A model generated the notes under the pieces. It did no database searches. It was not told where the DNA came from and worked only from the letters and a program-made list of their open reading frames with translations. DNA of 64,000 nt from Ectopseudomonas chengduensis (GTDB taxonomy: Bacteria > Pseudomonadota > Gammaproteobacteria > Pseudomonadales > Pseudomonadaceae), in contig NZ_FMZQ01000011.1 of the NCBI RefSeq assembly GCF_900102635.1, positions 81,469-145,468 of the forward strand, given 5' to 3'. Within the stretch, counting starts at the first letter, position 1. Each line of letters begins with the position of its first letter. Both the position numbers and the translations under genes were made by a program. This document shows positions 52,813-61,194 of this stretch, one piece after another.

Positions 52813-53010
52813 GTCTGAAGCTTAGCCGCAGCGCTTACCCGCATGCCAGTGCCTGCAACTCCAGTCGTTTCAGTGAGCGTGGAAATCCAGCTGGGTTTTT
52901 TGGGCTGTTGTCGATCAATGGCAGGGCAACTGCTCTGCCGGCAAAATCAAATCCGAGTACCGGTGTAGACTCCCTGGCATGGCGATGAATGAAGGAGAGG
53001 GTGTGCGCGC

Positions 53011-53700
53011 ATGATCGCTTCCAACCTGCTGGCGTTCTCCACCTTGTTGGGCGGCTGGCTGGTCTACGGGCTGGCGCTGCTCTGGGCGATAACACGGGCG
53101 CCCTGGGTCGAACTGTTCAGTGACCTGCGCCGCCAGCATCTGCTGTTCGGCACCATGCTCGCGCTGTTTCTGCTATGGCTGGTGCGCCGCGATTTCGACT
53201 CCGGGCTCTCCTATCACTTCATCGGCATGACCGCTGTGACGTTGCTGCTCGACTGGCCACTGGCCGTGCTCGCCGGTCTGGCCGCGCAGCTTGGCCTGCT
53301 GGCTATCGGTCGCATGGACCTGGCCTCGCTCGGCATCAACGGCGTGCTACTGGTGCTGATCCCGGTGTTGGTCACCGAGCTGTGCGCCATCCGTGTCGAG
53401 CGCGCACAGCCGCGCAACCTATTCGTCTACATCTTCTTCTGCGGTTTCTTTCCAGCGGCGTTGGCGACGTTGATGACGCTGCTCGGCGGCCTTGCCTTGT
53501 TGTGGATGGACGGGCTGTTCCCCATGCCGCCCTGGCTGGACGACTTTGCCGGCTATCTGTGGCTGGTGGCGTTCCCTGAAGCCTTTATCAACGGCACCAT
53601 CGTCACCGCGCTGGTGGTGTTCTACCCGGACTGGCTGGAAACCTTCAATCGCAGCCGCTACCTGCAGGCGCCCTGGAAGGAGAACGATCGAGACGCATGA
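53011..53700 (+). CDS. CbiM-like energy-coupling factor permease
   Basis: 229-aa membrane protein with about six to seven helices. HFIGMTAVTLLLDWPLAVLA matches the CbiM/ECF permease segment, and FPEAFINGTIVTALVVFYPD the C-terminal part. CbiM proteins are substrate (cobalt or nickel) components of ECF transporters. No ATPase or T-component gene is nearby, so it may act alone or with components elsewhere. AAGGAGAGG lies upstream of the ATG. Confidence 0.75.
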   Translation: MIASNLLAFSTLLGGWLVYGLALLWAITRAPWVELFSDLRRQHLLFGTMLALFLLWLVRRDFDSGLSYHFIGMTAVTLLLDWPLAVLAGLAAQLGLLAIGRMDLASLGINGVLLVLIPVLVTELCAIRVERAQPRNLFVYIFFCGFFPAALATLMTLLGGLALLWMDGLFPMPPWLDDFAGYLWLVAFPEAFINGTIVTALVVFYPDWLETFNRSRYLQAPWKENDRDA

Positions 53701-53738
53701 ATGGCGTTGTATTGCTCGGTTGAATGGCGCGGCCGAGA

Positions 53739-53752
53739 TTGATCTTCGTCAA
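53739..53752 (+). promoter_or_regulatory. ANR/FNR-type site before a 71-aa gene
   Basis: TTGATCTTCGTCAA matches TTGAT-N4-ATCAA at 9 of 10 positions. It lies 55 bp upstream of the small gene at 53807 and 39 bp after the CbiM-like gene. Confidence 0.6.
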
Positions 53753-53806
53753 TGATCGGAGCGGGCCTGCCGCCATGCTGTGAGAAACGCCTCCGAGGTA
53801 CTTGAG

Positions 53807-54022
53807 ATGAGTGTTCACAGCTGGGCAAGAAGCACTGTTCAGGACGCTTTGCATGACGCCGACGTGCAGGGTCATGAGCCTATCGTGGCATTGCGTGCGC
53901 TGCTATCGGAAGTCGTACTGCGGAGCAGGGCGCTGCGTGATTCCCAGGAGCTGGCGCACGAACTGCAATTTCTCGCCGACAACCTCGATGATGACCGCGA
54001 CTACGCCTTTATGCGCCCCTGA
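53807..54022 (+). CDS. 71-aa helical hypothetical protein
   Basis: Starts MSVHSWARSTVQDALHDADV and continues almost entirely helical and acidic (ELAHELQFLADNLDDDRDYA), ending FMRP. The ATG at 53807 has GAGG 9-12 bases upstream; the in-frame codon at 53780 has none. No family is recognised. The ANR-like site upstream suggests oxygen control. A REP pair follows 20 bp after the stop. Confidence 0.65.
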   Translation: MSVHSWARSTVQDALHDADVQGHEPIVALRALLSEVVLRSRALRDSQELAHELQFLADNLDDDRDYAFMRP

Positions 54023-54040
54023 CGTTCCCGATTCTGCTTG

Positions 54041-54121
54041 TGCGGGAGCCGCGCCCCGCGGCGAATGGCTGTGGGGCGACGCTAAAGTCAAAAAGCTTCG
54101 CCCCGGGGCGGGGCTCCTACA
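54041..54121. repeat. REPIN 1 (GTAGGAGC class)
   Basis: TGCGGGAGCCGCGCCCCGCG and, inverted, CCCCGGGGCGGGGCTCCTAC about 30 bases apart. Nearly the same as 55020-55100, so the yacG-coaE pair is bracketed by two related REPINs. Confidence 0.85.
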
Positions 54122-54133
54122 GGGCGAGATGGA

Positions 54134-54328
54134 TCAATGCGGGCGCGTCGGCAGGTCGCCGCTGAACATCTCGTCTTCCAGGTCATTGCCGGGAATCGCA
54201 TGCTCTTCAGCGGCCCAGGCGCCCAGGTCGATCAGCTTGCAGCGCTCGCAGCAGAAGGGGCGGTAGGTGTTTTCGGCTTTCCACTCGACGGGTGCGCTAC
54301 AGGTTGGGCATTGAACGGTAATGGTCAT
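54134..54328 (-). CDS. yacG: DNA gyrase inhibitor YacG
   Basis: 64-aa zinc protein. Four cysteines in CPTC-x15+-CCERC bind zinc (VQCPTCSAPVEWKAENTYRP, then FCCERCKLIDLGAWAAEEH). The acidic tail (GNDLEDEMFSGDLP) is usual. In E. coli it binds GyrB and blocks DNA binding. ATGA overlap with the coaE stop indicates coupling. Confidence 0.95.
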   Translation of the reverse strand: MTITVQCPTCSAPVEWKAENTYRPFCCERCKLIDLGAWAAEEHAIPGNDLEDEMFSGDLPTRPH

Positions 54329-54933
54329 GGCTGGCCTCCACGCAGGGTCAGATAGAAGTTGTGCAGGCGCTCGACCTCGGCGTCCAGCCAGGCCATATCA
54401 CGATCATTGACCAGCACGTCGTGGGCATGGCGCAAGCGTTCTTCGCGGCTGGCCTGGGCCTGCATGATGGCGCGCACCTGCTCTTCCGAACTCTGGTCGC
54501 GCGCGATGGTGCGTTGCACCTGCAGCTCGGCAGGTGTGTCGACGACCAATATGCGTTGGGTCATCTGCCGCTGGCCGGACTCGACCAGTAGTGGCGACAC
54601 CAGAATGGCATAGGGCGATTCTGCGCGCGCCAGCACCTGAACGATCTCCTGGCCGATCAGCGGGTGCAGCAGGCTTTCCAGCCAGCGGCGTTGCTCGGGT
54701 GCGGCAAATATCAGCTTGCGCAGTGCGGCGCGGTCCAGCTCGCCATTGGCTTGCAATACGCCCGCGCCGAAATGCTCGACGATCCTGGCCAGCGCCGGAC
54801 GCCCTGGCTCCACCACCCAACGCGCTGCATGATCGGCGTCCACCACGTGCACGCCGCGTTCGATAAAACCTTGCGCCACCGCGCTCTTGCCGCTGCCGAT
54901 GCCGCCAGTCAGGCCGAGTATCCAGGGTTTCAT
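54325..54933 (-). CDS. coaE: Dephospho-CoA kinase
   Basis: 202-aa P-loop kinase for the last CoA step. Walker A is LTGGIGSGKSAVAQGF (residues ~8-23), followed by GVHVVDADHAARWVV (the DAD motif), then HPLIGQEIVQVL and VSPLLVESG. Length is canonical. Same strand and near pilD as in other pseudomonads. Confidence 0.96.
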   Translation of the reverse strand: MKPWILGLTGGIGSGKSAVAQGFIERGVHVVDADHAARWVVEPGRPALARIVEHFGAGVLQANGELDRAALRKLIFAAPEQRRWLESLLHPLIGQEIVQVLARAESPYAILVSPLLVESGQRQMTQRILVVDTPAELQVQRTIARDQSSEEQVRAIMQAQASREERLRHAHDVLVNDRDMAWLDAEVERLHNFYLTLRGGQP

Positions 54934-55019
54934 AACGCCAATGCAGCCTCGTTATTGCTCAAGGCCGCGATTGTAGGGGGGATTTCGATGTGATGCGAAC
55001 TGGTGTGCCTTTAGCTTAT

Positions 55020-55100
55020 GTAGGAGCCGCGCCCCGCGGCGAATGGTTCTGAGGGGCAGCGCTAAATTCAAAAGCTTCGCCCCGGGGCGGGGCTCCTACA
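55020..55100. repeat. REPIN 2 (GTAGGAGC class)
   Basis: GTAGGAGCCGCGCCCCGCGG and the inverse CCCCGGGGCGGGGCTCCTAC with about 30 bases between. The spacer (GCTAAATTCAAAAGCTTCG) closely matches that of REPIN 1 at 54041-54121. It occupies the gap between coaE and pilD. Confidence 0.87.
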
Positions 55101-55129
55101 ACTTGGGCGACTATGGGTGGCTCTTTGAC

Positions 55130-55999
55130 TCAAAACCCAGCGAACTTCAGATAACTGCCGGTAATCACATCGCCCCACAGCAGGGCGATCCACCCGGCAA
55201 TCGCCAGATAAGGGCCGAAGGGAATCGGCGTGCCGGAGTCGCTGCCGCGCATGCGCAGCATGATTACTCCCAGCACCGCACCGACCAGCGACGACAGCAG
55301 AATGGTCAACGGCAGAATCTGCCAGCCACCCCAGGCGCCGAGCATGGCCAGTAGTTTGAAGTCGCCATAGCCCATGCCTTCCTTGCCGGTGATCAGCTTG
55401 AACAGCCAGTACACCGACCACAGGCTCAGATAACCGGCAATCGCCCCCCACAGAGCATCTTCAAGGCTGGTGAACAGCCCGAAGTAATTGACGATCAACC
55501 CTAGCCACAACAGTGGCAGCACCAGCACGTCCGGCAGAATCTGGTGATCAGCATCGATCAGACTCATCGCCAGCAGCCCCCAGGCCAGCACCAGCATCGC
55601 CCCGGCCTGCCAGGTAAAGCCGAAGTGCCAGGCGACGTAAGCGGAAAGTAGCCCGCAGGTTAGTTCGACGATGGGGTAGCGCTTGCTGATCGGCGTCTTG
55701 CAGTTCGAGCACTTGCCGCGCAGGAACAGGTAGCTGATCACCGGAATGTTTTCCCAAGGACGAATCTCATGGCCGCAACTGGGGCAGCTGGAGTTAGGCA
55801 GAATCAGATTGAAGGTCTGAGTGGTCGGTGCTGGCGGCAGCTCCAGCACCTCGCGTGCCTGGCTCTGCCAATCGCGTTGCAGCATCACCGGTAGGCGGTA
55901 GATCACTACATTGAGGAAGCTGCCGACTAGCAAACCCAGCAACGAAACACACAAAACAAAGGCCAGCACATGGCTGGCCAGGAAGTCGATCACGAGCAT
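55130..55999 (-). CDS. pilD: Prepilin peptidase/N-methyltransferase
   Basis: 289-aa polytopic enzyme that cleaves and N-methylates type IV prepilins and type II pseudopilins. The zinc-binding domain has CPSCGHEI and CSNCKTPI. Catalytic aspartates sit in LLAMSLIDADHQILPD and in MGYGDFKLLAMLGAW (GYGDFKL). About eight membrane helices. It directly follows pilC, whose stop begins at 56000-56002. Confidence 0.97.
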   Translation of the reverse strand: MLVIDFLASHVLAFVLCVSLLGLLVGSFLNVVIYRLPVMLQRDWQSQAREVLELPPAPTTQTFNLILPNSSCPSCGHEIRPWENIPVISYLFLRGKCSNCKTPISKRYPIVELTCGLLSAYVAWHFGFTWQAGAMLVLAWGLLAMSLIDADHQILPDVLVLPLLWLGLIVNYFGLFTSLEDALWGAIAGYLSLWSVYWLFKLITGKEGMGYGDFKLLAMLGAWGGWQILPLTILLSSLVGAVLGVIMLRMRGSDSGTPIPFGPYLAIAGWIALLWGDVITGSYLKFAGF

Positions 56000-57217
56000 T
56001 TAAACGACGGCACCCAACTGGAAGATTGGCAGGTACATGGCGATGATCAGACCGCCGACCAATACGCCCAGTACGGACATGATGATGGGCTCCATCAGGC
56101 TGGTGAGGCCGTCGACCATGTTGTCCACTTCTGCTTCATAGAAGCTGGCCACCTTGTCGAGCATCTCATCCAGCGAGCCAGACTCTTCGCCGATAGCGGT
56201 CATTTGCACGGCCATGGAGGGGAAGGTGCCGGTGGTGCGCATCGAGAAGTTTAGCTGCATACCGGTGGATACGTCAGCCTTGATCTTGTTGGTGGCGTTC
56301 TTGAACACCACATTCCCGGTGGCGCCGGATACCGAGTCGAGGGCATCCACCAAAGGTACGCCGGCCGCGAAAGTAGTTGATAGGGTACGGGCGAAGCGCG
56401 CTACGGCGGACTTATAGAGAATATCTCCGACTATCGGCAGCTTCAGAACCCCGCGATCTACCGCATCCCTGAATTTTTGCGAGCGCTTGAGGGCCTCCTT
56501 GAAGGAAAAGCCAATCACAAGCAGTGCGGCCAGTACAACAAACCACCATGCCTGAAGTGCTTGTGAAATGCCGATAACCATAAGGGTAAAGGCTGGTAGT
56601 TCGGCTCCAAAACTGGCAAAAACAGATTCGAATTGCGGTACTACCTTGATCAGCAGAATTGCTGAGACGACAACTGCTACCACGATCACCGCGATGGGGT
56701 AATTAAGCGCTTTCTTGATCTTGGCCTTCAGTGCTTCGGTCTTTTCCTTGTAGGTGGCAATCCGGTCCAGCAGATTTTCCAGGGCGCCGGCCTGTTCGCC
56801 AGACTCAACCAGGTTGCAGTAGAGCTCGTCGAAGTATTCGGGTTTCTTGCGCAGCGAGGTGGCGAAGCTGTTGCCCGCCGCCACTTCTTGTTTAATTTCG
56901 TCGACCAGCTTGCGCATATTGGGGTTATCGAAGCCCTCGCCGATGATGTCGAAGGACTGCAGCAGCGGTACCCCGGCCTTCATCATGGTCGCCATCTGCC
57001 GGGTAAACAGGGCTATATCCATGGGCTTGATCTTCTTGCCCTTGCCAAAGGACAGGGAGGATTCCTTGCGCACCTTGGTCGGGTTGATGCCCTGCTTGCG
57101 CAGTTGCGCCTTGACCAAGGCGGGGTTCTGACTATTCATGACCCCCTTGACGGCGGCGCCGCGTCTGTCTTTGCCTTCCCACTTGAATGCGCTGGTTTTT
57201 AGAGCTTTCTCAGCCAT
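56000..57217 (-). CDS. pilC: Type IV pilus platform protein
   Basis: 405-aa inner-membrane GspF/PilC protein: two related halves each with a helical cytoplasmic domain (IALFTRQMATMMKAGVPLLQ, then ARFARTLSTTFAAGVPLVDA) and three membrane helices in total. ESGEQAGALENLLDRIATYK and GEESGSLDEMLDKVASFYEA are the family's repeated motif. A 2-bp gap separates it from pilB. Confidence 0.97.
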   Translation of the reverse strand: MAEKALKTSAFKWEGKDRRGAAVKGVMNSQNPALVKAQLRKQGINPTKVRKESSLSFGKGKKIKPMDIALFTRQMATMMKAGVPLLQSFDIIGEGFDNPNMRKLVDEIKQEVAAGNSFATSLRKKPEYFDELYCNLVESGEQAGALENLLDRIATYKEKTEALKAKIKKALNYPIAVIVVAVVVSAILLIKVVPQFESVFASFGAELPAFTLMVIGISQALQAWWFVVLAALLVIGFSFKEALKRSQKFRDAVDRGVLKLPIVGDILYKSAVARFARTLSTTFAAGVPLVDALDSVSGATGNVVFKNATNKIKADVSTGMQLNFSMRTTGTFPSMAVQMTAIGEESGSLDEMLDKVASFYEAEVDNMVDGLTSLMEPIIMSVLGVLVGGLIIAMYLPIFQLGAVV

Positions 57218-57219
57218 GG

Positions 57220-58923
57220 TTAATCCTTGGTCACGCGGTTGACTTCCTCAAGGCTGGTAACCCCTTGCATGGCCTTGAGCAAAGCGGAGGTGCGCAGGTC
57301 ATTAAAGCCGTCTTTACGCATCTGCGTGGCAATATCGATGGAGTTGCCTTCTTCCATGATAATCCGCTGCAGGTTGGGCGTGTTTTTAACCACTTCATAA
57401 ATACCGACGCGGCCCTTGTAACCGCCCTTGCAGTTTTCACAGCCCACGGGGCCATAAATCTTGAAGGTGCCGATCTTGTCCTCGGGGAAGCCTTCGGCCA
57501 GGAGGGTTTCGCGGGGTACGTTGACTTCCTTCTTGCAGCTGCTGCACAGCTTGCGCGCCAGGCGCTGGGCGATGATCAGGTTGACCGAGGTGGCGATGTT
57601 GAAGGATGGCACACCCATATTGCGCAGGCGGGTCAGGGTTTCCGCGGCGCTGTTGGTGTGCAGGGTCGACATCACCATATGCCCGGTCTGCGCGGCCTTG
57701 ACGGCGATGGAGGCGGTATCCAGGTCGCGGATCTCACCGACCATGATGATATCCGGGTCCTGACGCAGAAAGGCGCGCAGCGCCTGGGTAAAATCCATGC
57801 CCTGCTTGGGGTTGACGTTGACCTGGTTGATGCCCTCCAGGTTGATCTCCACCGGGTCTTCGGCGGTGGAGATGTTCACATCAGGCGTATTGAGGATATT
57901 GAGGCCGGTGTACAGCGATACGGTTTTGCCCGAGCCGGTGGGGCCGGTCACCAGAATCATGCCCTGGGGCTGCTTGAGGGCAGCCATATACAGCTCTTTC
58001 TGCTCTTCCTCGTAGCCCAGTGCGTCGATGCCCATCTGCGCGCTGGTGGGGTCGAGAATGCGCATCACGATCTTTTCGCCCCAGAGCGTGGGCAAGGTGT
58101 TGACGCGAAAATCGATGGCCTTGGTCTTGGAGATTTTCATCTTGATCCGGCCATCCTGCGGCTTGCGCCGCTCGGAGATATCCAGCGCGGCCATCACCTT
58201 GAGGCGGGCGGCAATTCGCGGCGCCAGCTGAATGGGCGGGCGGGCCGCTTCATGCAGAATGCCGTCGGTACGAAAACGCACGCGATAGTTCTTTTCGTAA
58301 GGTTCGAAGTGCAGGTCCGATGAGCCGCCCTTGATGGCGTCCAGCAGCATCTTGTTGACGAAACGCACCACGGGTGCATCGTCAGCATCGGCGTTGCCAT
58401 CATTTATCTGCTTGTCATCATCCACGGCCTGAACATCCAGGCCGTCCAGGTCGACATCGGCCAGGTCCTCCATGCCGCTGGTGGCTGAGTCGAAGAACTT
58501 GTCGATGGCATCGCCGAGCTTGTCGTCCTCGACCAGAATGGCTTCTGTGGTCAGGCCGGTGCTGAACTGCACATCGGTCACCGCCTGGTGACTGGTCGGA
58601 TCGGAGAGGCCGATAAACAGCTTGTTGCCGCGGCGCCATAGCGGCAGCACGCGGTGCTGGCGCACCAGTTTCTCACTGATCAGGTCACGTGGCTGGCTTT
58701 CCTTGTCGAGGGTGTTGAGGTCGAGAAAGGAAACGCCGAATTGCTCCGAGGCCAGTTCGGCCAGGGCGCGGCTCTTGACCAGCTTGTTCTGCACCAGGTA
58801 AGTCACCAGCGACAGCTTGTTGCGCTGCGCCTGCAGTTGCGCCTGTTGAGCGGCTTTTTCGTCCAGCAGCTCGGCCAGCACCATCTGCTTGGCCAGGCCG
58901 GAGAGGGATACGCTTTCGTTCAT
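57220..58923 (-). CDS. pilB: Type IV pilus assembly ATPase
   Basis: 567 aa from the ATG at 58923 (MNESVSLSGLAKQMVLA); a Met six codons earlier lacks a site. N-terminal GspE/MshEN-type domain (RALAELASEQFGVSFLDL, SDPTSHQAV). The motor has Walker A VTGPTGSGKTVSLY, Asp box, Walker B PDIIMVGEIRD and a tetracysteine zinc motif (CSSCKK and CENCKGGYKG). It powers pilus extension. The MshEN-type N-domain can bind c-di-GMP in relatives. Confidence 0.97.
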   Translation of the reverse strand: MNESVSLSGLAKQMVLAELLDEKAAQQAQLQAQRNKLSLVTYLVQNKLVKSRALAELASEQFGVSFLDLNTLDKESQPRDLISEKLVRQHRVLPLWRRGNKLFIGLSDPTSHQAVTDVQFSTGLTTEAILVEDDKLGDAIDKFFDSATSGMEDLADVDLDGLDVQAVDDDKQINDGNADADDAPVVRFVNKMLLDAIKGGSSDLHFEPYEKNYRVRFRTDGILHEAARPPIQLAPRIAARLKVMAALDISERRKPQDGRIKMKISKTKAIDFRVNTLPTLWGEKIVMRILDPTSAQMGIDALGYEEEQKELYMAALKQPQGMILVTGPTGSGKTVSLYTGLNILNTPDVNISTAEDPVEINLEGINQVNVNPKQGMDFTQALRAFLRQDPDIIMVGEIRDLDTASIAVKAAQTGHMVMSTLHTNSAAETLTRLRNMGVPSFNIATSVNLIIAQRLARKLCSSCKKEVNVPRETLLAEGFPEDKIGTFKIYGPVGCENCKGGYKGRVGIYEVVKNTPNLQRIIMEEGNSIDIATQMRKDGFNDLRTSALLKAMQGVTSLEEVNRVTKD

Positions 58924-59082
58924 CGGGGGCTCCACACACAATGCCTGCCTTATAGCCTAGATGCTGGCGCCTGCCAAACCGCGGTTTGTCAGGTGACGAA
59001 AAAGGTCAGTTAGTGTCAGTGGGTGGTGTGGTGGCCTGTAATGGAGTGGCTGAATATCGCCGTCTGGCCTGCTTCGAAAAGT

Positions 59083-59098
59083 TGGCACGCCGGCTGCA
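59083..59098 (+). promoter_or_regulatory. Sigma-54 promoter of pilA
   Basis: TGGCACGCCGGCTGCA carries the -24 GG and -12 GC with correct spacing (TGGCAC-N5-cTGCA). It is 50 bp upstream of the pilA ATG. In Pseudomonas pilA is activated by PilS/PilR with RpoN. Confidence 0.85.
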
Positions 59099-59147
59099 TT
59101 GTGATGCTCAGGTCGCTGGACCTGTCCATTTCTAGGAGAGTTAACGA

Positions 59148-59624
59148 ATGAAAGCTCAAGCGCAAAAGGGTTTTACCCTGATCGAACTGATGATCGTGGT
59201 TGCGATCATCGGTATTCTGGCTGCCATCGCCATCCCGCAATATCAGACCTACGTTGCCAAGTCGCAGGTTCAACGTGCTGTTGCTGAATCAGGTGCCATC
59301 AAGACCGCTATCGAAGCCTGCATCTTGGAAAACAAACTGACTGTAGGTATTGCAGCAGGCAACTGTGATCCGCAGGCTACTGGCTCCAGCATCCTCGTTG
59401 GCCCCACTCAAGGCAACCCGATTCCGGCTGACACTGGCGTGCCACAAGTAACAATCCCTAACACCGGCCTAGCGACTATCGTCGCCACCTTCGGCAACAA
59501 GGCGGCTACAGCTCTGAGCAGCGGCCCGGGCAGTGTTACTTGGCGTCGTGACGCAAACGGCTCCTGGACCTGCCAAGCCGCTGGCATTGATACCAAATAC
59601 ACTGCCACTAGTTGCCCGCTGTAA
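59148..59624 (+). CDS. pilA: Type IV pilin, major subunit
   Basis: 158-aa prepilin. The leader MKAQAQKG is followed by FTLIELMIVVAIIGILAAIA; cleavage is after Gly8 with Phe1 and Glu5 of the mature chain conserved. Four cysteines are seen (AIEACILENK, AAGNCDPQAT, GSWTCQAAGI and the terminal TSCPL), so two disulfides are possible including the usual C-terminal D-loop. AGGAG precedes the ATG. Opposite in direction to pilBCD. Confidence 0.96.
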   Translation: MKAQAQKGFTLIELMIVVAIIGILAAIAIPQYQTYVAKSQVQRAVAESGAIKTAIEACILENKLTVGIAAGNCDPQATGSSILVGPTQGNPIPADTGVPQVTIPNTGLATIVATFGNKAATALSSGPGSVTWRRDANGSWTCQAAGIDTKYTATSCPL

Positions 59625-59662
59625 TCTAACCGTTGCAATAGGACTCATTTTTGAGCTGCCAC

Positions 59663-59697
59663 AAAGAATGCCCCGCCTTGTGCGGGGCATTCTTTTT
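59663..59697 (+). terminator. pilA terminator
   Basis: AAAGAATGCCCCGC-CTTGT-GCGGGGCATTCTTTTT, a 12-14 bp perfect stem with T-run. It separates pilA from the pilin remnant. Confidence 0.93.
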
Positions 59698-59749
59698 CGA
59701 ACGCCGTCTGGATGAGCGTTGTTTCAATGTCATCGTGTAGGTGCAGGTT

Positions 59750-60297
59750 ATGAGTAGGAGTCGAGGCTTCACCCTTATCGAACTGATGATCGTGGTTGCG
59801 ATCATCGGCATTCTTGCGGCGATTGCGATCCCTATTTACCAGGACTATGTGGCGCGGACCCAAGTACAGCGGGTTCATGCCGAAGTTGCAGCTTATTAAC
59901 GCGGCAATCAAATAGCACATCTCAAGCATTCACAAAAACCATTAAATTCAATGGCTTATGGATATAAAGATTGGTCGCTACTTGCCCTGTTAAATTGCCG
60001 GGTTAATACAAAGGCTTGGTTGAAGAGGCGCTAAGCCGTGGTCAGCATACGATCAACAACGCTGAATTGGGTTACACGGCTTCAAGTCTGACAACGGTGG
60101 TTCTGGCTGATATCGCCACCTTCGCGGCCGATGGCTCCGGCTCGCTGGAGGTCACCATCGGTGGCAATGCCAGTGCAGTTGTTGCAGGAGCACGGATCGC
60201 CATCCTGCGCTCGGCAAACGGTACCTGGACCTGCAACCTTGATGAGTCCGGCGCTGGTGCTTGGAAACCTACCTATATGCCCTCGGGTTGCTTCTGA
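59750..60297 (+). pseudogene. Broken second type IV pilin gene
   Basis: The 5' part (59750-59899, 49 aa) is a normal prepilin start: MSRSRG leader, FTLIELMIVVAIIGILAAIA, then YQDYVARTQVQRVHAEVAAY and a TAA stop. The 3' part (from about 60010) reads KGLVEEALSRGQHTINNAEL and continues through GTWTCNLDES to a terminal PSGCF, i.e. a normal pilin C-terminus with its disulfide pair. Between them are one extra base near 59894 and roughly 100 bp of AT-rich sequence (59913-60012). Removing both would restore AEVAAINAAIKGLVEEAL. The codon use of both parts is normal, so the break looks recent. Confidence 0.8.
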
Positions 60298-60353
60298 TCG
60301 AGAGAGCAAATACGGGGTAACGTGGTAAGGCGGAGCAACTTAGGATGGATTAA

Positions 60354-60405
60354 CCCGGTAAGGCGGATCAACTCCGTAACCCGGTAAGGCGGATCAACTC
60401 CGTAG
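60354..60405. repeat. 26-bp direct tandem repeat (2 copies plus partial)
   Basis: Two adjacent 26-bp units beginning CCCGGTAAGGCGGATCAACT differ at one position. A third, diverged unit (GTGGTAAGGCGGAGCAACTT) lies at 60321-60342. The last unit runs into a GGATGGATTAGCGAAGCG REP. Looks like local slippage expansion next to the RAYT gene. Confidence 0.85.
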
Positions 60406-60522
60406 GATGGATTAGCGAAGCGTAATCCGTCGTTCACCGCGAATCACGATATCCATTGCAACACTGAACGCCCTACCTTGCGCGGGGTGTTTTGCTCTCT
60501 GGAGTTTGTGGTGTGCGGCTCT

Positions 60523-60563
60523 CGTTCGGCGCATTACGCCTGTGGCTAATGCGCCCTACGGTT
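60523..60563. repeat. RAYT-flanking REP, left copy
   Basis: GTTCGGCGCATTACGCCTGT continues into GGCTAATGCGCCCTACGG; GGCGCATTA pairs with TAATGCGCC. It differs by one base from 61195-61235 and has the same orientation. Confidence 0.88.
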
Positions 60564-60640
60564 TACCTGATGTTGCCGGGGCTTGAGCTATTTCCGTGGC
60601 CGTCTAGGCTTGACCTTTTGGTGTTTCTGGAGGGGCAAGG

Positions 60641-61171
60641 ATGCCGAACTATCGCCGTGCTTTCGCGCCGGGGGCGAGCTGGTTCTTTACCGTGAATCTG
60701 CTGCAACGCCGCCGCAATGATCTGTTGCTGCGGCATGTCGAGCTGTTGCGTGATGCGGTGCGGCGCGTGCATCGCGATTATCCGTTCACTATCGATGCGT
60801 GGGTGGTGCTGCCCGAACACATGCATTGCGTATGGACGTTGCCGCCTGGTGATGCGGATTACCCGTTGCGCTGGCGGCTGATCAAGACGTTTTTCTGCCG
60901 AGGGTTGCCCTCCGATGAATACCGCTCGCTGACGCGTTTGCGTCGCGGCGAACGGGGAATCTGGCAGCGGCGCTACTGGGAGCATCAACTGCGTGATGAC
61001 GAGGACTTTCGCCGGCATATAGATTATGTCTACATCAACCCTTGCAAACACGGGCTGGTGGGGCGGGTGGCGGACTGGCCCCATTCGAGCTTTCACCGTG
61101 ATGTGGTGATGGGGCTTTACCCGGTTGATTGGGCGGGTGATATCGGGCTTGAGGTGCCGGGGGATGGGTAG
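60641..61171 (+). CDS. REP-associated tyrosine transposase (RAYT)
   Basis: 176-aa Y1_Tnp (HUH) transposase of the RAYT type. The N-terminus is PNYRRAFAPGASWFFTVNLL. The HUH pair is in LPEHMHCVWTLP, and the candidate nucleophile tyrosine is in DYVYINPCKHGLV. WRLIKTFFCRGLPS and RRYWEHQLRDDEDF are also family blocks. GGAGGGG precedes the ATG. It is bracketed by near-identical REP hairpins in direct orientation, the expected substrate of such enzymes. Confidence 0.93.
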   Translation: MPNYRRAFAPGASWFFTVNLLQRRRNDLLLRHVELLRDAVRRVHRDYPFTIDAWVVLPEHMHCVWTLPPGDADYPLRWRLIKTFFCRGLPSDEYRSLTRLRRGERGIWQRRYWEHQLRDDEDFRRHIDYVYINPCKHGLVGRVADWPHSSFHRDVVMGLYPVDWAGDIGLEVPGDG

Positions 61172-61194
61172 GGGGCAAGGGGGCAGGTCTGCAT

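Larger units (their letters stand above)
60298..60640. other. 343-bp repeat-filled gap
   Basis: No gene. It contains a 26-bp tandem repeat (60354-60405), a GTAGGATGGATTAGCGAAGC REP at about 60402-60432, and the upstream RAYT-flanking REP at 60523-60563. Confidence 0.75.

Noticed and set aside
60321..60405. Possible CRISPR array
   Set aside because: The 26-bp units are directly adjacent with no spacers, and no cas gene is present.
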